Shown here: positions 35,353-44,640 of the stretch, piece by piece
Position numbering within the stretch: the first letter of the stretch is position 1
Layout: each line of letters opens with the position of its first letter
DNA from: Kocuria massiliensis
Lineage (GTDB): Bacteria > Actinomycetota > Actinomycetes > Actinomycetales > Micrococcaceae
Assembly: GCF_900169715.1 (NCBI RefSeq)
Contig: NZ_LT835161.1
Span: forward strand, 62,001-126,000
Length of the DNA: 64,000 nucleotides
Reading direction: 5' to 3'
The notes under the pieces: model-generated
What the model was told of the DNA's origin: nothing
The model's database searches: none
What the model saw: the letters and a program-made list of their open reading frames with translations, nothing else
Translations under genes and position numbers: made by a program

Positions 35353-35389
35353 TTCAGTACAAATCATCATAATCTTCAATACTGAAGTA
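35353..35389. promoter_or_regulatory. Putative GntR operator pair
   Basis: TACTGAAGTA (35380-35389) is a perfect palindrome; its half TTCAGTAC recurs at 35353-35360, about 30 bp away. HutC-type GntR sites commonly take such GTAC-half form. The region lies between the divergent GntR and MocR starts and could serve the former. Confidence 0.45.
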
Positions 35390-35448
35390 CAGGTAGAGTT
35401 TTTGAAGAAAATCGAGGGAGCCGTTCGCTGTCCTCCTAGAATGGCTCC

Positions 35449-36924
35449 ATGCCTCGGTCTCGCGCTACGCCCGATCTACCGCTTCGCATCCGCCGCGGTT
35501 CTGGTCCTCTTCCCACTCAGATCGTGGAGCAAATGCGCGCGCTGGTGACTTCCGGCGGGTTGCGTCCGGGGGATCCGGTGCCTTCGACGCGCTCTCTCGC
35601 TCATCGACTCGGCATTTCCCGAGGGTCCGTCAGCACTGCCTATGATCAGTTGGCCGGCGAGGGATATCTCGTGGCCGATCACGGGAGTACCTACATCACC
35701 CCCGACCTTCCGAGCCCGACGACGAGCGAGCCTCCACGGGTCCCCGGTAATTCGGTGGTCCCGCGAGACGGCAAGTCTGGGGACCTCGCGGAGGTCGAAT
35801 TCGACATCCGGCCCGGGACCCCCGACACCTCAGCATTGACGACGACGACCTGGCGGGCCGCGTGGCGTTCGGCCGCCGCTTCGCCGAGTCTCGGGTACGG
35901 CGCCCACGGTTCGGCGGAATTGCGCTGGCGGCTGACCGAATATTTACGGACCATGCGTTCCGTGACGGCGGCCCCCGAAGACGTGCTGGTCACCGCTGGC
36001 GCGCGCGACGGTCTGCGGTTGTTGCTGACTGCGTTCTCCAGGAAGTTAGGGCGCCGGTTGACGGTCGCCGTCGAGGATCCGGGCTATCCGTCCCTGCACC
36101 GCGTTCCCGAAGCGCTCGGGCATCGAGTGGTTCCGATTCCCTTGGATGGGCAGGGCCTCAATCCCACCTACCTGCCGACGGGGTCCGTCTCGGCATCCGA
36201 TGGCAGCGCTAGGCCTGACATCGTCCTGGTCACGCCGTCGCATCAATACCCGCTAGGAGCGTCCATGCCGGTGGCTCGTCGCTTGGAGCTGATTCGGTGG
36301 GCACGCGAGCACGAGGCGATCCTCGTCGAGGACGACTACGATTCCGAACTTCGCTATGTGGGTGACCCTCTGCCGGCCTTGGCCGCCCTGGATACCAAGG
36401 ATGCGGCAGGTGGTGGGTGCGTGGTGACGCTCGGCTCCTTCGCCAAGATTCTGACGCCCGGGTTGGGCTTGGGGTTTGTGCTGATGACGCCGCAAATTCG
36501 TGACGACTTGCTGAGCCTGAAGCACGACGCCGGAGCGCCCGTTTCGGGAATCGTGCAGGACGCGATGACACAGTATTTAGCCGCCGATGGTTTGCGGCGT
36601 CACACGGCTCGGATGCGGCGCGAATATCGACGACGTCGTGACCTATTAGCCCACGTTCTTGCTCCCGGGGAGCTTCCCCCTGAGACCACCGTCCGGCCGA
36701 TGGACGGCGGCCTCCATGCGGTCTTGGAATTGCCCGCCGATGCGGACGAGCAAGCCCTCGTCGATGCGGCGCGGCGACAGGGCGTGGCGGTTTCGGGGCT
36801 GAGTGGATATTGGAACCACGGGGGTAAACGTCCCGGGCTCGTCGTGGGCTTCGGCGGCCTGAGTGAAGCCCGACTACACCGGGCCCTGATCCTTCTGCGG
36901 GGAGTCCTCCGGTCACATCACTGA
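35449..36924 (+). CDS. MocR-family PLP-dependent regulator (PdxR-like)
   Basis: 491 aa. The N-terminal GntR winged helix (about 10-85) has PLPTQIVEQMRALVTSGGLRPGDPVPSTRSLAHRLGISRGSVSTAYDQLAGEGYL. The rest is a fold-type I aminotransferase domain with SFAKILTPGLGLGFV containing the PLP lysine. PdxR of this family senses PLP and controls pdxST. Here pdxST lies 3 kb away behind the PTS operon, so that function is likely but not shown. TAGAAT (35437-35442) ends 6 nt before ATG: a leaderless mRNA. Confidence 0.86.
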   Translation: MPRSRATPDLPLRIRRGSGPLPTQIVEQMRALVTSGGLRPGDPVPSTRSLAHRLGISRGSVSTAYDQLAGEGYLVADHGSTYITPDLPSPTTSEPPRVPGNSVVPRDGKSGDLAEVEFDIRPGTPDTSALTTTTWRAAWRSAAASPSLGYGAHGSAELRWRLTEYLRTMRSVTAAPEDVLVTAGARDGLRLLLTAFSRKLGRRLTVAVEDPGYPSLHRVPEALGHRVVPIPLDGQGLNPTYLPTGSVSASDGSARPDIVLVTPSHQYPLGASMPVARRLELIRWAREHEAILVEDDYDSELRYVGDPLPALAALDTKDAAGGGCVVTLGSFAKILTPGLGLGFVLMTPQIRDDLLSLKHDAGAPVSGIVQDAMTQYLAADGLRRHTARMRREYRRRRDLLAHVLAPGELPPETTVRPMDGGLHAVLELPADADEQALVDAARRQGVAVSGLSGYWNHGGKRPGLVVGFGGLSEARLHRALILLRGVLRSHH

Positions 36925-37052
36925 TGTGGGCGGCGTCGTTTTCCGTGTCCGGCGTGGACGGATAAGCTGAAATCCCGCCGTCTATGCGTGAGAACCTGAC
37001 CTAATTCGCTTACGGCGTCGTGTTCCCGGTCCGTCGAAAGGCTCCCCGCCGA

Positions 37053-37652
37053 ATGTCCGCTCCCGCGCCCACCCCGTCCGTTCAAGAACTCCGTGCCCTA
37101 TTTGGCCCGGTGCTTCTTCGCGCCATGATCTACCTGGCCTTCGGATTGACGACGGTCTTTTGGCAGGAGCCCACGCTGACGGTCGTGCGCTGGGGGATCG
37201 GACTGTTCATGATCCTTCAGGGCGTCGCGCTGATCTACATGCAGCGCAGCCTCACCGAACGAGCCTGGGGACATGGGAATACACACAGCCGGGTGATTCA
37301 GTCCTACGCGATCCTGTACTTGGTGGGCGGGGTCGCGACCACGGCCTTCTCGGGATCGTTGCCGATCCTGGTCCTCGTGGTCGGACTGATCTTCTCGATC
37401 GGTGGGGTCACGGAGTTGCTTCAAGGATTCCGGGCCACCGGTACTTCTGCTATGGCGAGGGACTGGAAAATCGCCGGTGTGGTGACATTCCTAACGGGCA
37501 TCGTCCTGTTCATGATCGGTGATCTCGGTCCCAAGGCCGCATTCGGGATCACCGGAGGTGGCGCGATCATCGTGGGAATCTTCATGGTTTTGGCGGCCTT
37601 GACCTTCCGACACGACGCCGCCAGCGCGGATTCGGCGAAGCTCGACACCTAG
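37053..37652 (+). CDS. HdeD/DUF308-like membrane protein
   Basis: 199 aa from ATG 37053 (MSAPAPTPS); a GTG at 37020 is an alternative and neither has a clean ribosome binding site. About six hydrophobic segments arranged as three helical hairpins, with GVTELLQGFRA and GLFMILQGVALI in the repeated pattern of the DUF308 family. The E. coli relative HdeD helps in acid resistance. Function here unknown. Confidence 0.75.
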   Translation: MSAPAPTPSVQELRALFGPVLLRAMIYLAFGLTTVFWQEPTLTVVRWGIGLFMILQGVALIYMQRSLTERAWGHGNTHSRVIQSYAILYLVGGVATTAFSGSLPILVLVVGLIFSIGGVTELLQGFRATGTSAMARDWKIAGVVTFLTGIVLFMIGDLGPKAAFGITGGGAIIVGIFMVLAALTFRHDAASADSAKLDT

Positions 37653-37735
37653 CCGAAACCCCCCGTTGCACGTCCGGGCCGCTTGATCGGCACCGTAGAC
37701 TGGAGGAGCATCGCGACGAAGCAGGAGGAACACAC

Positions 37736-38158
37736 GTGGCACAGCGCCCCAAGCGCGGAATCAAGGCCGATATCAAGGGACCCCTCATCATCGCGGCGGT
37801 CCTGGCCGTCGTCGCATTCGTGGCCGTCACGATTTTCGCCACCGGTGGTACCAATAATCAGCCCGAGTTCCGGTTAGCCCTTTCGGTGGCCGGATGCGTA
37901 TTTGTCGTGACCCTCGTGGTGTGCGCGACGCTGATCATCGTGGAAAAGCCCAACGATGAGGAGTTGGGTCAGGGGACGGGCGTCAACCGACGTTCCGCCG
38001 ATCTCTACGCCGCGGCCAAGGCCCGAAAGGACGCCCGTGAGCGGGAAGCCCGGGAACGGGAGGCCAAGGAGCGTGGTGAGGAATCTTCGAGCTCCAGCGG
38101 CTCGGAAGAGTCAGGCCCGCAATACGGCAAGCGCGCCCACCCCGAAGAGCACAACTAG
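37736..38158 (+). CDS. Small two-helix membrane protein of unknown function
   Basis: 140 aa from GTG 37736, eight bases after AGGAGG. Two hydrophobic segments (about 17-36 and 48-68) are followed by a charged coiled-coil-like stretch of Arg/Glu repeats (about 90-115) and a serine-rich tail. I do not recognise a named family. It overlaps the converging permease gene by 4 bp. Confidence 0.7.
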   Translation: MAQRPKRGIKADIKGPLIIAAVLAVVAFVAVTIFATGGTNNQPEFRLALSVAGCVFVVTLVVCATLIIVEKPNDEELGQGTGVNRRSADLYAAAKARKDAREREAREREAKERGEESSSSSGSEESGPQYGKRAHPEEHN

Positions 38159-39534
38159 GCCTCAGGGGCTGGGCGTCCCGTCGTACGACGACGCACGATC
38201 TGGTACGCCGCAAGAACCACCGCAAAGCTCAACCCCGAAAGTAAGAGTTCCCAGCGTGTGTCCGGGTTGATCGCCATGAAGACGAGGACCCCGACGATCC
38301 ACGCCATCGTGAGATAGCTCAGCCAGGGATGCCCCCACATGCGAAATTTGGGTTCAATTCCTCGCTTCGAAAACCGCCGTCGCACGGTGACCTGCGCTAA
38401 TACGAGCAAGAAGTAATAGATCAGGCAGACGGCGCCCGAGGAATTGATGAGAAACAGGAACACCTGCTCGGGAAAGAAATAGTTAGCGATCACCGATAGG
38501 TAGCTGACGATCGTTGCCGCGACGATGGCTCGGGCCGGAACCTTACGCCGGTTAACCTTTGTGAGAAACGTCGGGGCATCGCCGTGTCGGGAGAGCGAAA
38601 AGAGTACGCGCGAGGTGAGGTACAGGCAAGAATTCAGGGAGCTCAGGACGGCCGTCAGCACCACGACCTCCATCACGACGTCGGCATACGGGATTCCGAC
38701 GGCGCTCAGAGCCAGCGCGAATGGACTCCTGACCTGCGCTCCCGACATCGGTGTGTTCCACGGGATGAGGCAAATGATGACCGCGATGGACAGCACATAG
38801 AAGAAGAGGATTCTGTAGGTGACCTGTCGGGTCGCTCGGGCAGCGTACTTGGCGGGGTCCCGCGATTCGGCCGCCGCGATGGTTGCGATCTCCGCACCGG
38901 CGAAGGAAAACAGCACGGTCACGGACCCCACGACCACAGCGCCGCCGCCAGCGGGGAAGAACCCTCCGTGATGCGTCAGGTGGCTGAGGCCCGGTGAATG
39001 GCCGAAGAGGCCCAATAGGAACACGGCGCCCACGACCAGGAAGAACACGATCGCGACGATCTTGATCGAGGCGAGCCAGAATTCCGTTTCGGCGTAGATG
39101 CGAACCGAGATGACGTTGAGCAAGGTCATGACCACGATCAACCCCAGGCAGAGCGCCCAGTTGGGCACGTCGGGAAGGAACGTTCCCACGATTCCCGCGC
39201 CCGCCACGGCCTCCACGGCGGCGACGATCACCCAGAAGTACCAGCACATCCAGCCCACAGAAAAACCCGCCCACCGGCCCAAACCGATGCGCGGGTAGTT
39301 CTCGATGCTGCGAGCTTCCGGAAGGAGCACCGCCATCTCTCCGACGGCTCGCATGATCAACGTCACGAGTACTCCGGAGAGGATGTAGCTGAGCAAAGCC
39401 GCTGGTCCGACCGTGTTCAGGACCGCCCCCGAACTGACGAAGAGGCCAGCGCCGATCACGCCTCCCAGTGCGATCATCGTGACGTGGCGGTTGGTCAGGG
39501 TATTCCGCAATTGCGGTTGGGGGTCGTGGTCCAT
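38155..39534 (-). CDS. APC-family amino-acid permease (GABA/proline permease type)
   Basis: 459 aa with twelve hydrophobic segments. It begins LRNTLTNRHVTMIALGGVIGAGLFVSSGAVL, the APC amino-acid-transporter signature with the GxG substrate-binding loop. Further conserved stretches are FSFAGAEIATIAAAESRDP and SSLNSCLYLTSRVLFSLSRHGDAP, resembling GabP/AnsP-type permeases. The substrate is not defined. No ribosome binding site; TAAGAT (39548-39543, leftward) lies 8 nt before ATG, so the message may be nearly leaderless. Confidence 0.88.
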   Translation of the reverse strand: MDHDPQPQLRNTLTNRHVTMIALGGVIGAGLFVSSGAVLNTVGPAALLSYILSGVLVTLIMRAVGEMAVLLPEARSIENYPRIGLGRWAGFSVGWMCWYFWVIVAAVEAVAGAGIVGTFLPDVPNWALCLGLIVVMTLLNVISVRIYAETEFWLASIKIVAIVFFLVVGAVFLLGLFGHSPGLSHLTHHGGFFPAGGGAVVVGSVTVLFSFAGAEIATIAAAESRDPAKYAARATRQVTYRILFFYVLSIAVIICLIPWNTPMSGAQVRSPFALALSAVGIPYADVVMEVVVLTAVLSSLNSCLYLTSRVLFSLSRHGDAPTFLTKVNRRKVPARAIVAATIVSYLSVIANYFFPEQVFLFLINSSGAVCLIYYFLLVLAQVTVRRRFSKRGIEPKFRMWGHPWLSYLTMAWIVGVLVFMAINPDTRWELLLSGLSFAVVLAAYQIVRRRTTGRPAPEA

Positions 39535-39577
39535 AAGGAGAGATCTTACTCAGCCGGCGATGCCCTCCCGACCAGGG

Positions 39578-41938
39578 CTATCTCCCGAACCTGCGAAGTC
39601 GCAGCGAATTGAGCACCACGAACACCGAAGAGAATGCCATGGCGGCACCGGCGATCATCGGATTCAACAAACCGAGGGCAGCGACCGGAATCGCCACGAC
39701 GTTGTATCCGAAGGCCCAGAAGAGGCTGGACTTGATGACCTTCAAAGTGGCCTGCGAGAGCTGGATCGACTGAACGATCGCACCCATCTCATTGCGCATG
39801 AGGGTGATGTCCGCAGCCTCGAGGGCGACGTCGGTGCCGGCGCCCATCGCGATGCCGAGGTCGGCACGAGCCAGAGCAGCGGCATCGTTGACGCCGTCGC
39901 CCACCATGGCGACCACATGGCCTTCCTCCTGCAAACGTGCCACTTGCTCGACCTTCATCTCAGGTGAGACTCCAGAGATGACGTCGTCGGGAGAGATGCC
40001 GACGTCACGTGCCACGGCGTGGGCCACCAGGTCGGCGTCGCCGGTGAGGAGGATCGGGCGAAGCCCCAGCGACGTCAATTCGGCAATGGTGCGGGCGGAG
40101 TCGGGTTTGGGCTCGTCCCGCAGTGCCAAGACGCCGGCCGCCAGGCCATTCACGGCGATGATGACGGCGATCGACCCCTCTTCCTGACGGCGAGTGAGCT
40201 CGTGTTCGACGACGTCCGTGACTTCGACGTCCATCGAGCGCAGCCACGAGGGTTTGCCGACGGCGACGTCGTGCAATGAGCCGTGAAGTGGGACGAAGCC
40301 GTGGACGCCGCCCCCTGCCGAACTTTCGAAGCCTTCCACGGCCGGCAAGCTGTCGGTGAGCTGCCGTGCGGAAGTGGCAATCGCGCGGGCAATGGGATGC
40401 TCCGAGGCATTCTCGACGGCGCCGGCCAACGTGAGGAGATCGTCGCGGTCGAACGACGCACCCTCGGTGACATGGACCGAACCTAACGAGAGCTCCCCGC
40501 GGGTCACGGTGCCGGTCTTGTCCATCAGGATGGTGTCCGTGCGCCGGGTGTCCTCGAGAACCTGCGCAGACTTAATGAGGATGCCCATTTGCGCGCCGCG
40601 ACCGGTGCCCGTCAGTAACGCCGTCGGCGTCGCGAGACCTAGGGCGCAAGGGCACGCGATGACCAAGAGGGAGACGGCGGCGATGAAGGCCGGGGTCAAC
40701 TCGCCGCCGATGCTCCACCACAGAACGAAGGTCACGACGGACAGTGCGAGCACCACAGGCACAAAGACGGCCGAAATGCGGTCTGCCAAACGGGCGACGG
40801 GGGCCTTCGATGATTGCGCGTCGGCGACCAGACGACCCATCTGAGCCAGCGTCGTCTCGGAACCGACGCGCGAGGCTCGAACCACCAGGCGGCCGCCGGT
40901 ATTGAGGGTCGCGCCGGTGACGTCGCTCCCCGGCGAAACCTCCACGGGTACGGACTCGCCGGTCAGCATGGATTCGTCCACCGCCGAATCGCCGAGGACC
41001 ACCGTTCCGTCCGTGGCGACCTTCTCGCCCGGGCGGACCACGAAGAGGTCGCCGGTGCTCAACCGGTCAATCGGGAGGCGGGTTCCGCTGGAGTCGTTCT
41101 GATCCCGCAGGACCTCGACGTCGCGCGCCCCCATATCGAGGAGCTTGTGTAGTGCCTCGCTCGATCTGGACTGCGCCCTCGTTTCGAGAAACCGACCCAG
41201 CAGCAAGAACAGCGTGACCACCGCGGACGACTCAAAGTACACCTGGTGGGAGGACATGCTCATCGCCTCGCCGAAGTGCGCGTGCGCCGTCATCATGGGG
41301 TCCGCCACGAGGCGAATCAGCGAATAGATGTACGTGATGGCGACGCCGAGGGAAACCAGGGTGTCCATCGTGGAGGCGCCGTGGCGGGCCGAACGTGCCG
41401 CGGTGACGTGGAAGGGCCAGGCCGCCCAGGTGGAGACCGGCAGGGCGAGGAGCGCTGCGACCCACCCCCAGTGCGGGAATTGGAGTCCCGGGATCATGGA
41501 GATCGCAAACAGGGGGATGGTGAAGATCAGCGCTACCCAGATGCGACGCTTGAGCACCTTCTCCGGGGGCATGGCCATGGCGTGACCTTGGTGATTCTCC
41601 TGATGGCCGGAGCTGCTGGGGGTGTCCTCATCCCGTGGCGCGTCGTCGTTATCAGAGGTGGCTCGCGAACCATGCCCACCGGGGCGCCGCAAGGACGGGA
41701 TATACCCGGCCTTGCGGACGGCCTCCAGGACTTCCTCATCGGGAAGATCCTCCGGGACGGTCACACGGGCAGACTCGAGCGGAAGGTTGACGCTGGCCTC
41801 GACGCCGTCGAGCTTTCCGAGTTTGCGTTCCACGCGTCCCACACACGAAGCGCAGGTCATGCCCTCGATCGAGAGATCAAGGACGCGGGTTCCGGTGCGG
41901 TCGAACGGTTCTGTGGAGGAGGAGTTTTGGGGTGACAT
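39578..41938 (-). CDS. copA: Copper-exporting P1B-type ATPase CopA
   Basis: 786 aa. An N-terminal heavy-metal-binding domain (about 20-85) has GMTCASC. A His-rich linker (about 100-125) follows. The transport core shows [13 protein letters not shown] (membrane CPC metal site), the phosphorylated Asp in [35 protein letters not shown] and a TGES-type phosphatase motif in MLTGESVPV. It exports Cu(I). It is the last gene of the csoR-copZ-copA operon, 35 bp after copZ. Confidence 0.95.
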   Translation of the reverse strand: MSPQNSSSTEPFDRTGTRVLDLSIEGMTCASCVGRVERKLGKLDGVEASVNLPLESARVTVPEDLPDEEVLEAVRKAGYIPSLRRPGGHGSRATSDNDDAPRDEDTPSSSGHQENHQGHAMAMPPEKVLKRRIWVALIFTIPLFAISMIPGLQFPHWGWVAALLALPVSTWAAWPFHVTAARSARHGASTMDTLVSLGVAITYIYSLIRLVADPMMTAHAHFGEAMSMSSHQVYFESSAVVTLFLLLGRFLETRAQSRSSEALHKLLDMGARDVEVLRDQNDSSGTRLPIDRLSTGDLFVVRPGEKVATDGTVVLGDSAVDESMLTGESVPVEVSPGSDVTGATLNTGGRLVVRASRVGSETTLAQMGRLVADAQSSKAPVARLADRISAVFVPVVLALSVVTFVLWWSIGGELTPAFIAAVSLLVIACPCALGLATPTALLTGTGRGAQMGILIKSAQVLEDTRRTDTILMDKTGTVTRGELSLGSVHVTEGASFDRDDLLTLAGAVENASEHPIARAIATSARQLTDSLPAVEGFESSAGGGVHGFVPLHGSLHDVAVGKPSWLRSMDVEVTDVVEHELTRRQEEGSIAVIIAVNGLAAGVLALRDEPKPDSARTIAELTSLGLRPILLTGDADLVAHAVARDVGISPDDVISGVSPEMKVEQVARLQEEGHVVAMVGDGVNDAAALARADLGIAMGAGTDVALEAADITLMRNEMGAIVQSIQLSQATLKVIKSSLFWAFGYNVVAIPVAALGLLNPMIAGAAMAFSSVFVVLNSLRLRRFGR

Positions 41939-41973
41939 GGTGCCTTCCCGAGGGGGTGAGAAAAAGGTGTGGA

Positions 41974-42186
41974 CTAGGCGAGGGAGTACCCGGCTTCGTC
42001 GACGGCTGCTCGAACGGCGGCCTCATCGAGGGGTCCCTCGTGAGTGATGGTTACGGGGGAGACCCCGCCGGCGGTGAGGTCCACCGTGACGTCGGTGACA
42101 TTGCCGATCTCCTGGAGTTCCTCCGTGACGGAAGCGACGCAGTGGCCGCATGTCATGCCCTGGACGGAAATATCGGTGGTGTTCAT
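41974..42186 (-). CDS. copZ: Copper chaperone CopZ
   Basis: 70 aa, one heavy-metal-associated domain with GMTCGHC (Met-x-Cys-x-x-Cys) at residues 10-16. It hands Cu(I) to CopA and CsoR. It lies between csoR (24-bp gap) and copA. Confidence 0.95.
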   Translation of the reverse strand: MNTTDISVQGMTCGHCVASVTEELQEIGNVTDVTVDLTAGGVSPVTITHEGPLDEAAVRAAVDEAGYSLA

Positions 42187-42210
42187 GGAGATTCCTTTCT
42201 GAGAGAGGGC

Positions 42211-42552
42211 TTAGCTACGAACCAAGCGGGTGATGGCCGCGGTGGCTTCGGCGATTTTTTCGTCGATGATCGACTCGTCCCCGCCTTCCGACGCCGCCCG
42301 AACTGCTCCGACGACACAGTGGCCGAGGTGTTCGTCCAGCAAGCCGACTGCAACGGCGTTGAGCGCTTTATTGATTGCGGATATCTGGGTGAGGACGTCA
42401 ATGCAGTATTGGTCTTCGTCGATCATCCGTTGAATTCCGCGCACTTGACCTTCCACGCGACGCAGCCGCTTGAGGTACGCCTGCTTGTCATGCGTATACC
42501 CGTGAGGGGCGGTCGTCGCGTCGGCGATGGTCTGGTTATCGGTTTCGCTCAT
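42211..42552 (-). CDS. csoR: Copper-sensing repressor CsoR
   Basis: 113 aa, all-helical DUF156 fold. The copper ligands form the exact CsoR spacing Cys50, His75, Cys79, in QYCIDVL and HLGHC. KRLRRVEGQVRGI is the conserved DNA-contact helix. Apo-CsoR represses the operon and Cu(I) releases it. The cognate palindrome is directly upstream. Confidence 0.95.
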   Translation of the reverse strand: MSETDNQTIADATTAPHGYTHDKQAYLKRLRRVEGQVRGIQRMIDEDQYCIDVLTQISAINKALNAVAVGLLDEHLGHCVVGAVRAASEGGDESIIDEKIAEATAAITRLVRS

Positions 42553-42563
42553 AGGGCCAATTT

Positions 42564-42580
42564 ATACCCCCAGGGGGTAT
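42564..42580. promoter_or_regulatory. CsoR operator
   Basis: A perfect 17-bp palindrome with one central base, ATACCCCC-A-GGGGGTAT, 12 bp upstream of csoR. This is the known CsoR box form (an interrupted G-tract inverted repeat). Confidence 0.85.
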
Positions 42581-42666
42581 TGGTCAAGGGTGTAAAAAAC
42601 TGGGATGAACACGGCGTCTTCCCCGGTCGGAGAGAAGCGGAGCCGTCTTTGTGGGAGAGTTGACCC

Positions 42667-44640
42667 ATGGCTTCAAAGATTGAGGACTACGCTCTGCTCA
42701 CGAACATGAGCACCGCCGCGCTCGTTTCCCGTGAGGGATCCGTCGATTGGTTCTGCCCGCCAAGGTTCGATTCCGAGGCGGCCTTTGCCGCACTCCTCGG
42801 CAACGACGACCACGGACGGTGGCTCATGGCCCCAGCCGCCGCAGTCTTTCCTCCTGCGGATAGCGACGCGACTCAGGGCGACCAACCGGCCGCCCGCGTC
42901 GCGGAACGCTTCTACGGGGAAAACTCTTTCGTGCTCCACACCGTGTGGGTGACCGAGACGGGCTCCGTGCGCGTCACGGACTTCATGCCGCTGGGCAACC
43001 GGGCCGAAATTTCCCGACGCGTCGAAGGGCTGACGGGCGAGGTCACGATGCACCAGGAGCTCGCCCTGCGCTTCAATTTTGGGCGCACCGTCCCGTGGGT
43101 GACCAGGTACGACGGCGCCCCGGACCCGCAGACCGGCTACCCGAATCCGGACGAAGGCATGCTCGTCGCGATGGCCGGACCCGACGCCCTCGTGTACCGA
43201 GGCGACCCCATTCCTGAGGCGGTGCATCGCTGCCATGCTGGGCAGTTCGATATTTCCGCCGGTCAGGTGCGGGATTTCTCCCTCTCCTACTTTGCGTCCC
43301 ATCGGAACCCGCCGCCGCCCGTGGACTTTAACGATTCCTTGCATCGCACTGCCGATCAGTGGAGCGAATGGTCGGATCAGTTCAATGACCCTACGGAACC
43401 CGTTCAGGTCAGCACCGGCCCTGTGCCCACCACCACGGCCATGCCGATGGTCAGCGCCACCACCGGAGCGGTACCGATGGGCGCCGTCGACGACGAAAAA
43501 CAGGAGCGACTCCAGGAGTACCGCGAGGCTCGGTTGCGTTCCTTGCTGGTGATTCGCGGGCTCATTAATCGCGAAACCGGTGGGCTCGTTGCCGCGCCCA
43601 CGACGTCCCTCCCCGAAGTCATGGGCGGACAGCGCAATTGGGACCACCGATTCTGCTGGTTGCGCGACGTCGCGCAGGCCGTGGAAGTGGCCATAACGCA
43701 CGATCACGACCGCGAAGCCTCGCAGTTGCGCAACTGGCTACTGCGCGCGATCGCCAACGATCCGACGCGCTTGCACAACGTGTACGGCGTGGCGGGCGAA
43801 AGCGATGACTTCGAGCGCAAGATCGAGATCCCCGGCTATGAAGGTTCTTCGCCCGTGCGCCGGGGAAGTGGTGCGGCGACGCAGCTCCAGGGAGATGCCA
43901 TGGGCCAGCTCATGATCACTCTGGAAAAGCTACGCCGACTGGGATACACCGAAGACCACCTCTCCTGGCCGCTTCAGCAGGCCTTGCTGGGTTCGGCCGT
44001 GGAACATGTGGGTGAAGAGGACCAAGGGATCTGGGAGATGCACGGAGGGACCCACGTATATACGCATTCCCAGATCATGCTGTGGGCAGCCCTCCAGGCG
44101 GGAATCCGAGGCGTTCGGGTCCATGGCCTGGCAGGCGACGCCGAACGCTGGGAGGCCGCCCGAGACCGTCTGGCGGACCAGATTTGGGCCCACGGATTCA
44201 ACCGTGAACTGAATTCCTTTGTGCAGTACTACGGTGGCACGACCGTGGATGCCGCACTCCTGAACATCGGCCACACCGGTTTCGTCGAATTTGACTCCCC
44301 GGAACTACGCGGCACGGTGGAGCGTATCGAGCAAGAGCTCGCCGCGGGTGGGGAACTCATCTACAGGTACCGCAACGCCGATGGCCTGGATGGCTTCGAG
44401 GGGCAAGACAACCCCCACTTCGCGTCGTCGTTGTGGCTCGCGGAACAGCACTTCCGAGCCGGTGAGGTCGAGCGGGGCCGGGCCGTGCTCGACGCCGTTT
44501 TGGACCGCTCCAACGATGTCGGTCTCTTCTCCGCGGAATACTCGGTGCGCGGTGATCGCATGACCGGCAATTTTCCGCAGACTCTGGCCCACATTGCGTT
44601 GGTGTCTGCGGTGGACGCCGCCTTGGAAGCCATGAACTAG
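42667..44640 (+). CDS. GH15 family glucoamylase/trehalase-like enzyme
   Basis: 657 aa with GGGAG seven bases before ATG. The N-terminal super-sandwich domain begins KIEDYALLTNMSTAALVSREGSVDWFCPPRFDSEAAFAALLG, typical of actinobacterial GH15 enzymes. The (alpha/alpha)6 barrel has RNWDHRFCWLRDVA and the catalytic-acid region GIWEMHGG. A Pro/Thr/Met-rich segment of about 40 residues (about 250-290) is inserted between the domains. No signal peptide. Some relatives are trehalases, others act on alpha-glucans; which applies is undetermined. It overlaps the converging ABC-F gene by 4 bp. Confidence 0.87.
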   Translation: MASKIEDYALLTNMSTAALVSREGSVDWFCPPRFDSEAAFAALLGNDDHGRWLMAPAAAVFPPADSDATQGDQPAARVAERFYGENSFVLHTVWVTETGSVRVTDFMPLGNRAEISRRVEGLTGEVTMHQELALRFNFGRTVPWVTRYDGAPDPQTGYPNPDEGMLVAMAGPDALVYRGDPIPEAVHRCHAGQFDISAGQVRDFSLSYFASHRNPPPPVDFNDSLHRTADQWSEWSDQFNDPTEPVQVSTGPVPTTTAMPMVSATTGAVPMGAVDDEKQERLQEYREARLRSLLVIRGLINRETGGLVAAPTTSLPEVMGGQRNWDHRFCWLRDVAQAVEVAITHDHDREASQLRNWLLRAIANDPTRLHNVYGVAGESDDFERKIEIPGYEGSSPVRRGSGAATQLQGDAMGQLMITLEKLRRLGYTEDHLSWPLQQALLGSAVEHVGEEDQGIWEMHGGTHVYTHSQIMLWAALQAGIRGVRVHGLAGDAERWEAARDRLADQIWAHGFNRELNSFVQYYGGTTVDAALLNIGHTGFVEFDSPELRGTVERIEQELAAGGELIYRYRNADGLDGFEGQDNPHFASSLWLAEQHFRAGEVERGRAVLDAVLDRSNDVGLFSAEYSVRGDRMTGNFPQTLAHIALVSAVDAALEAMN

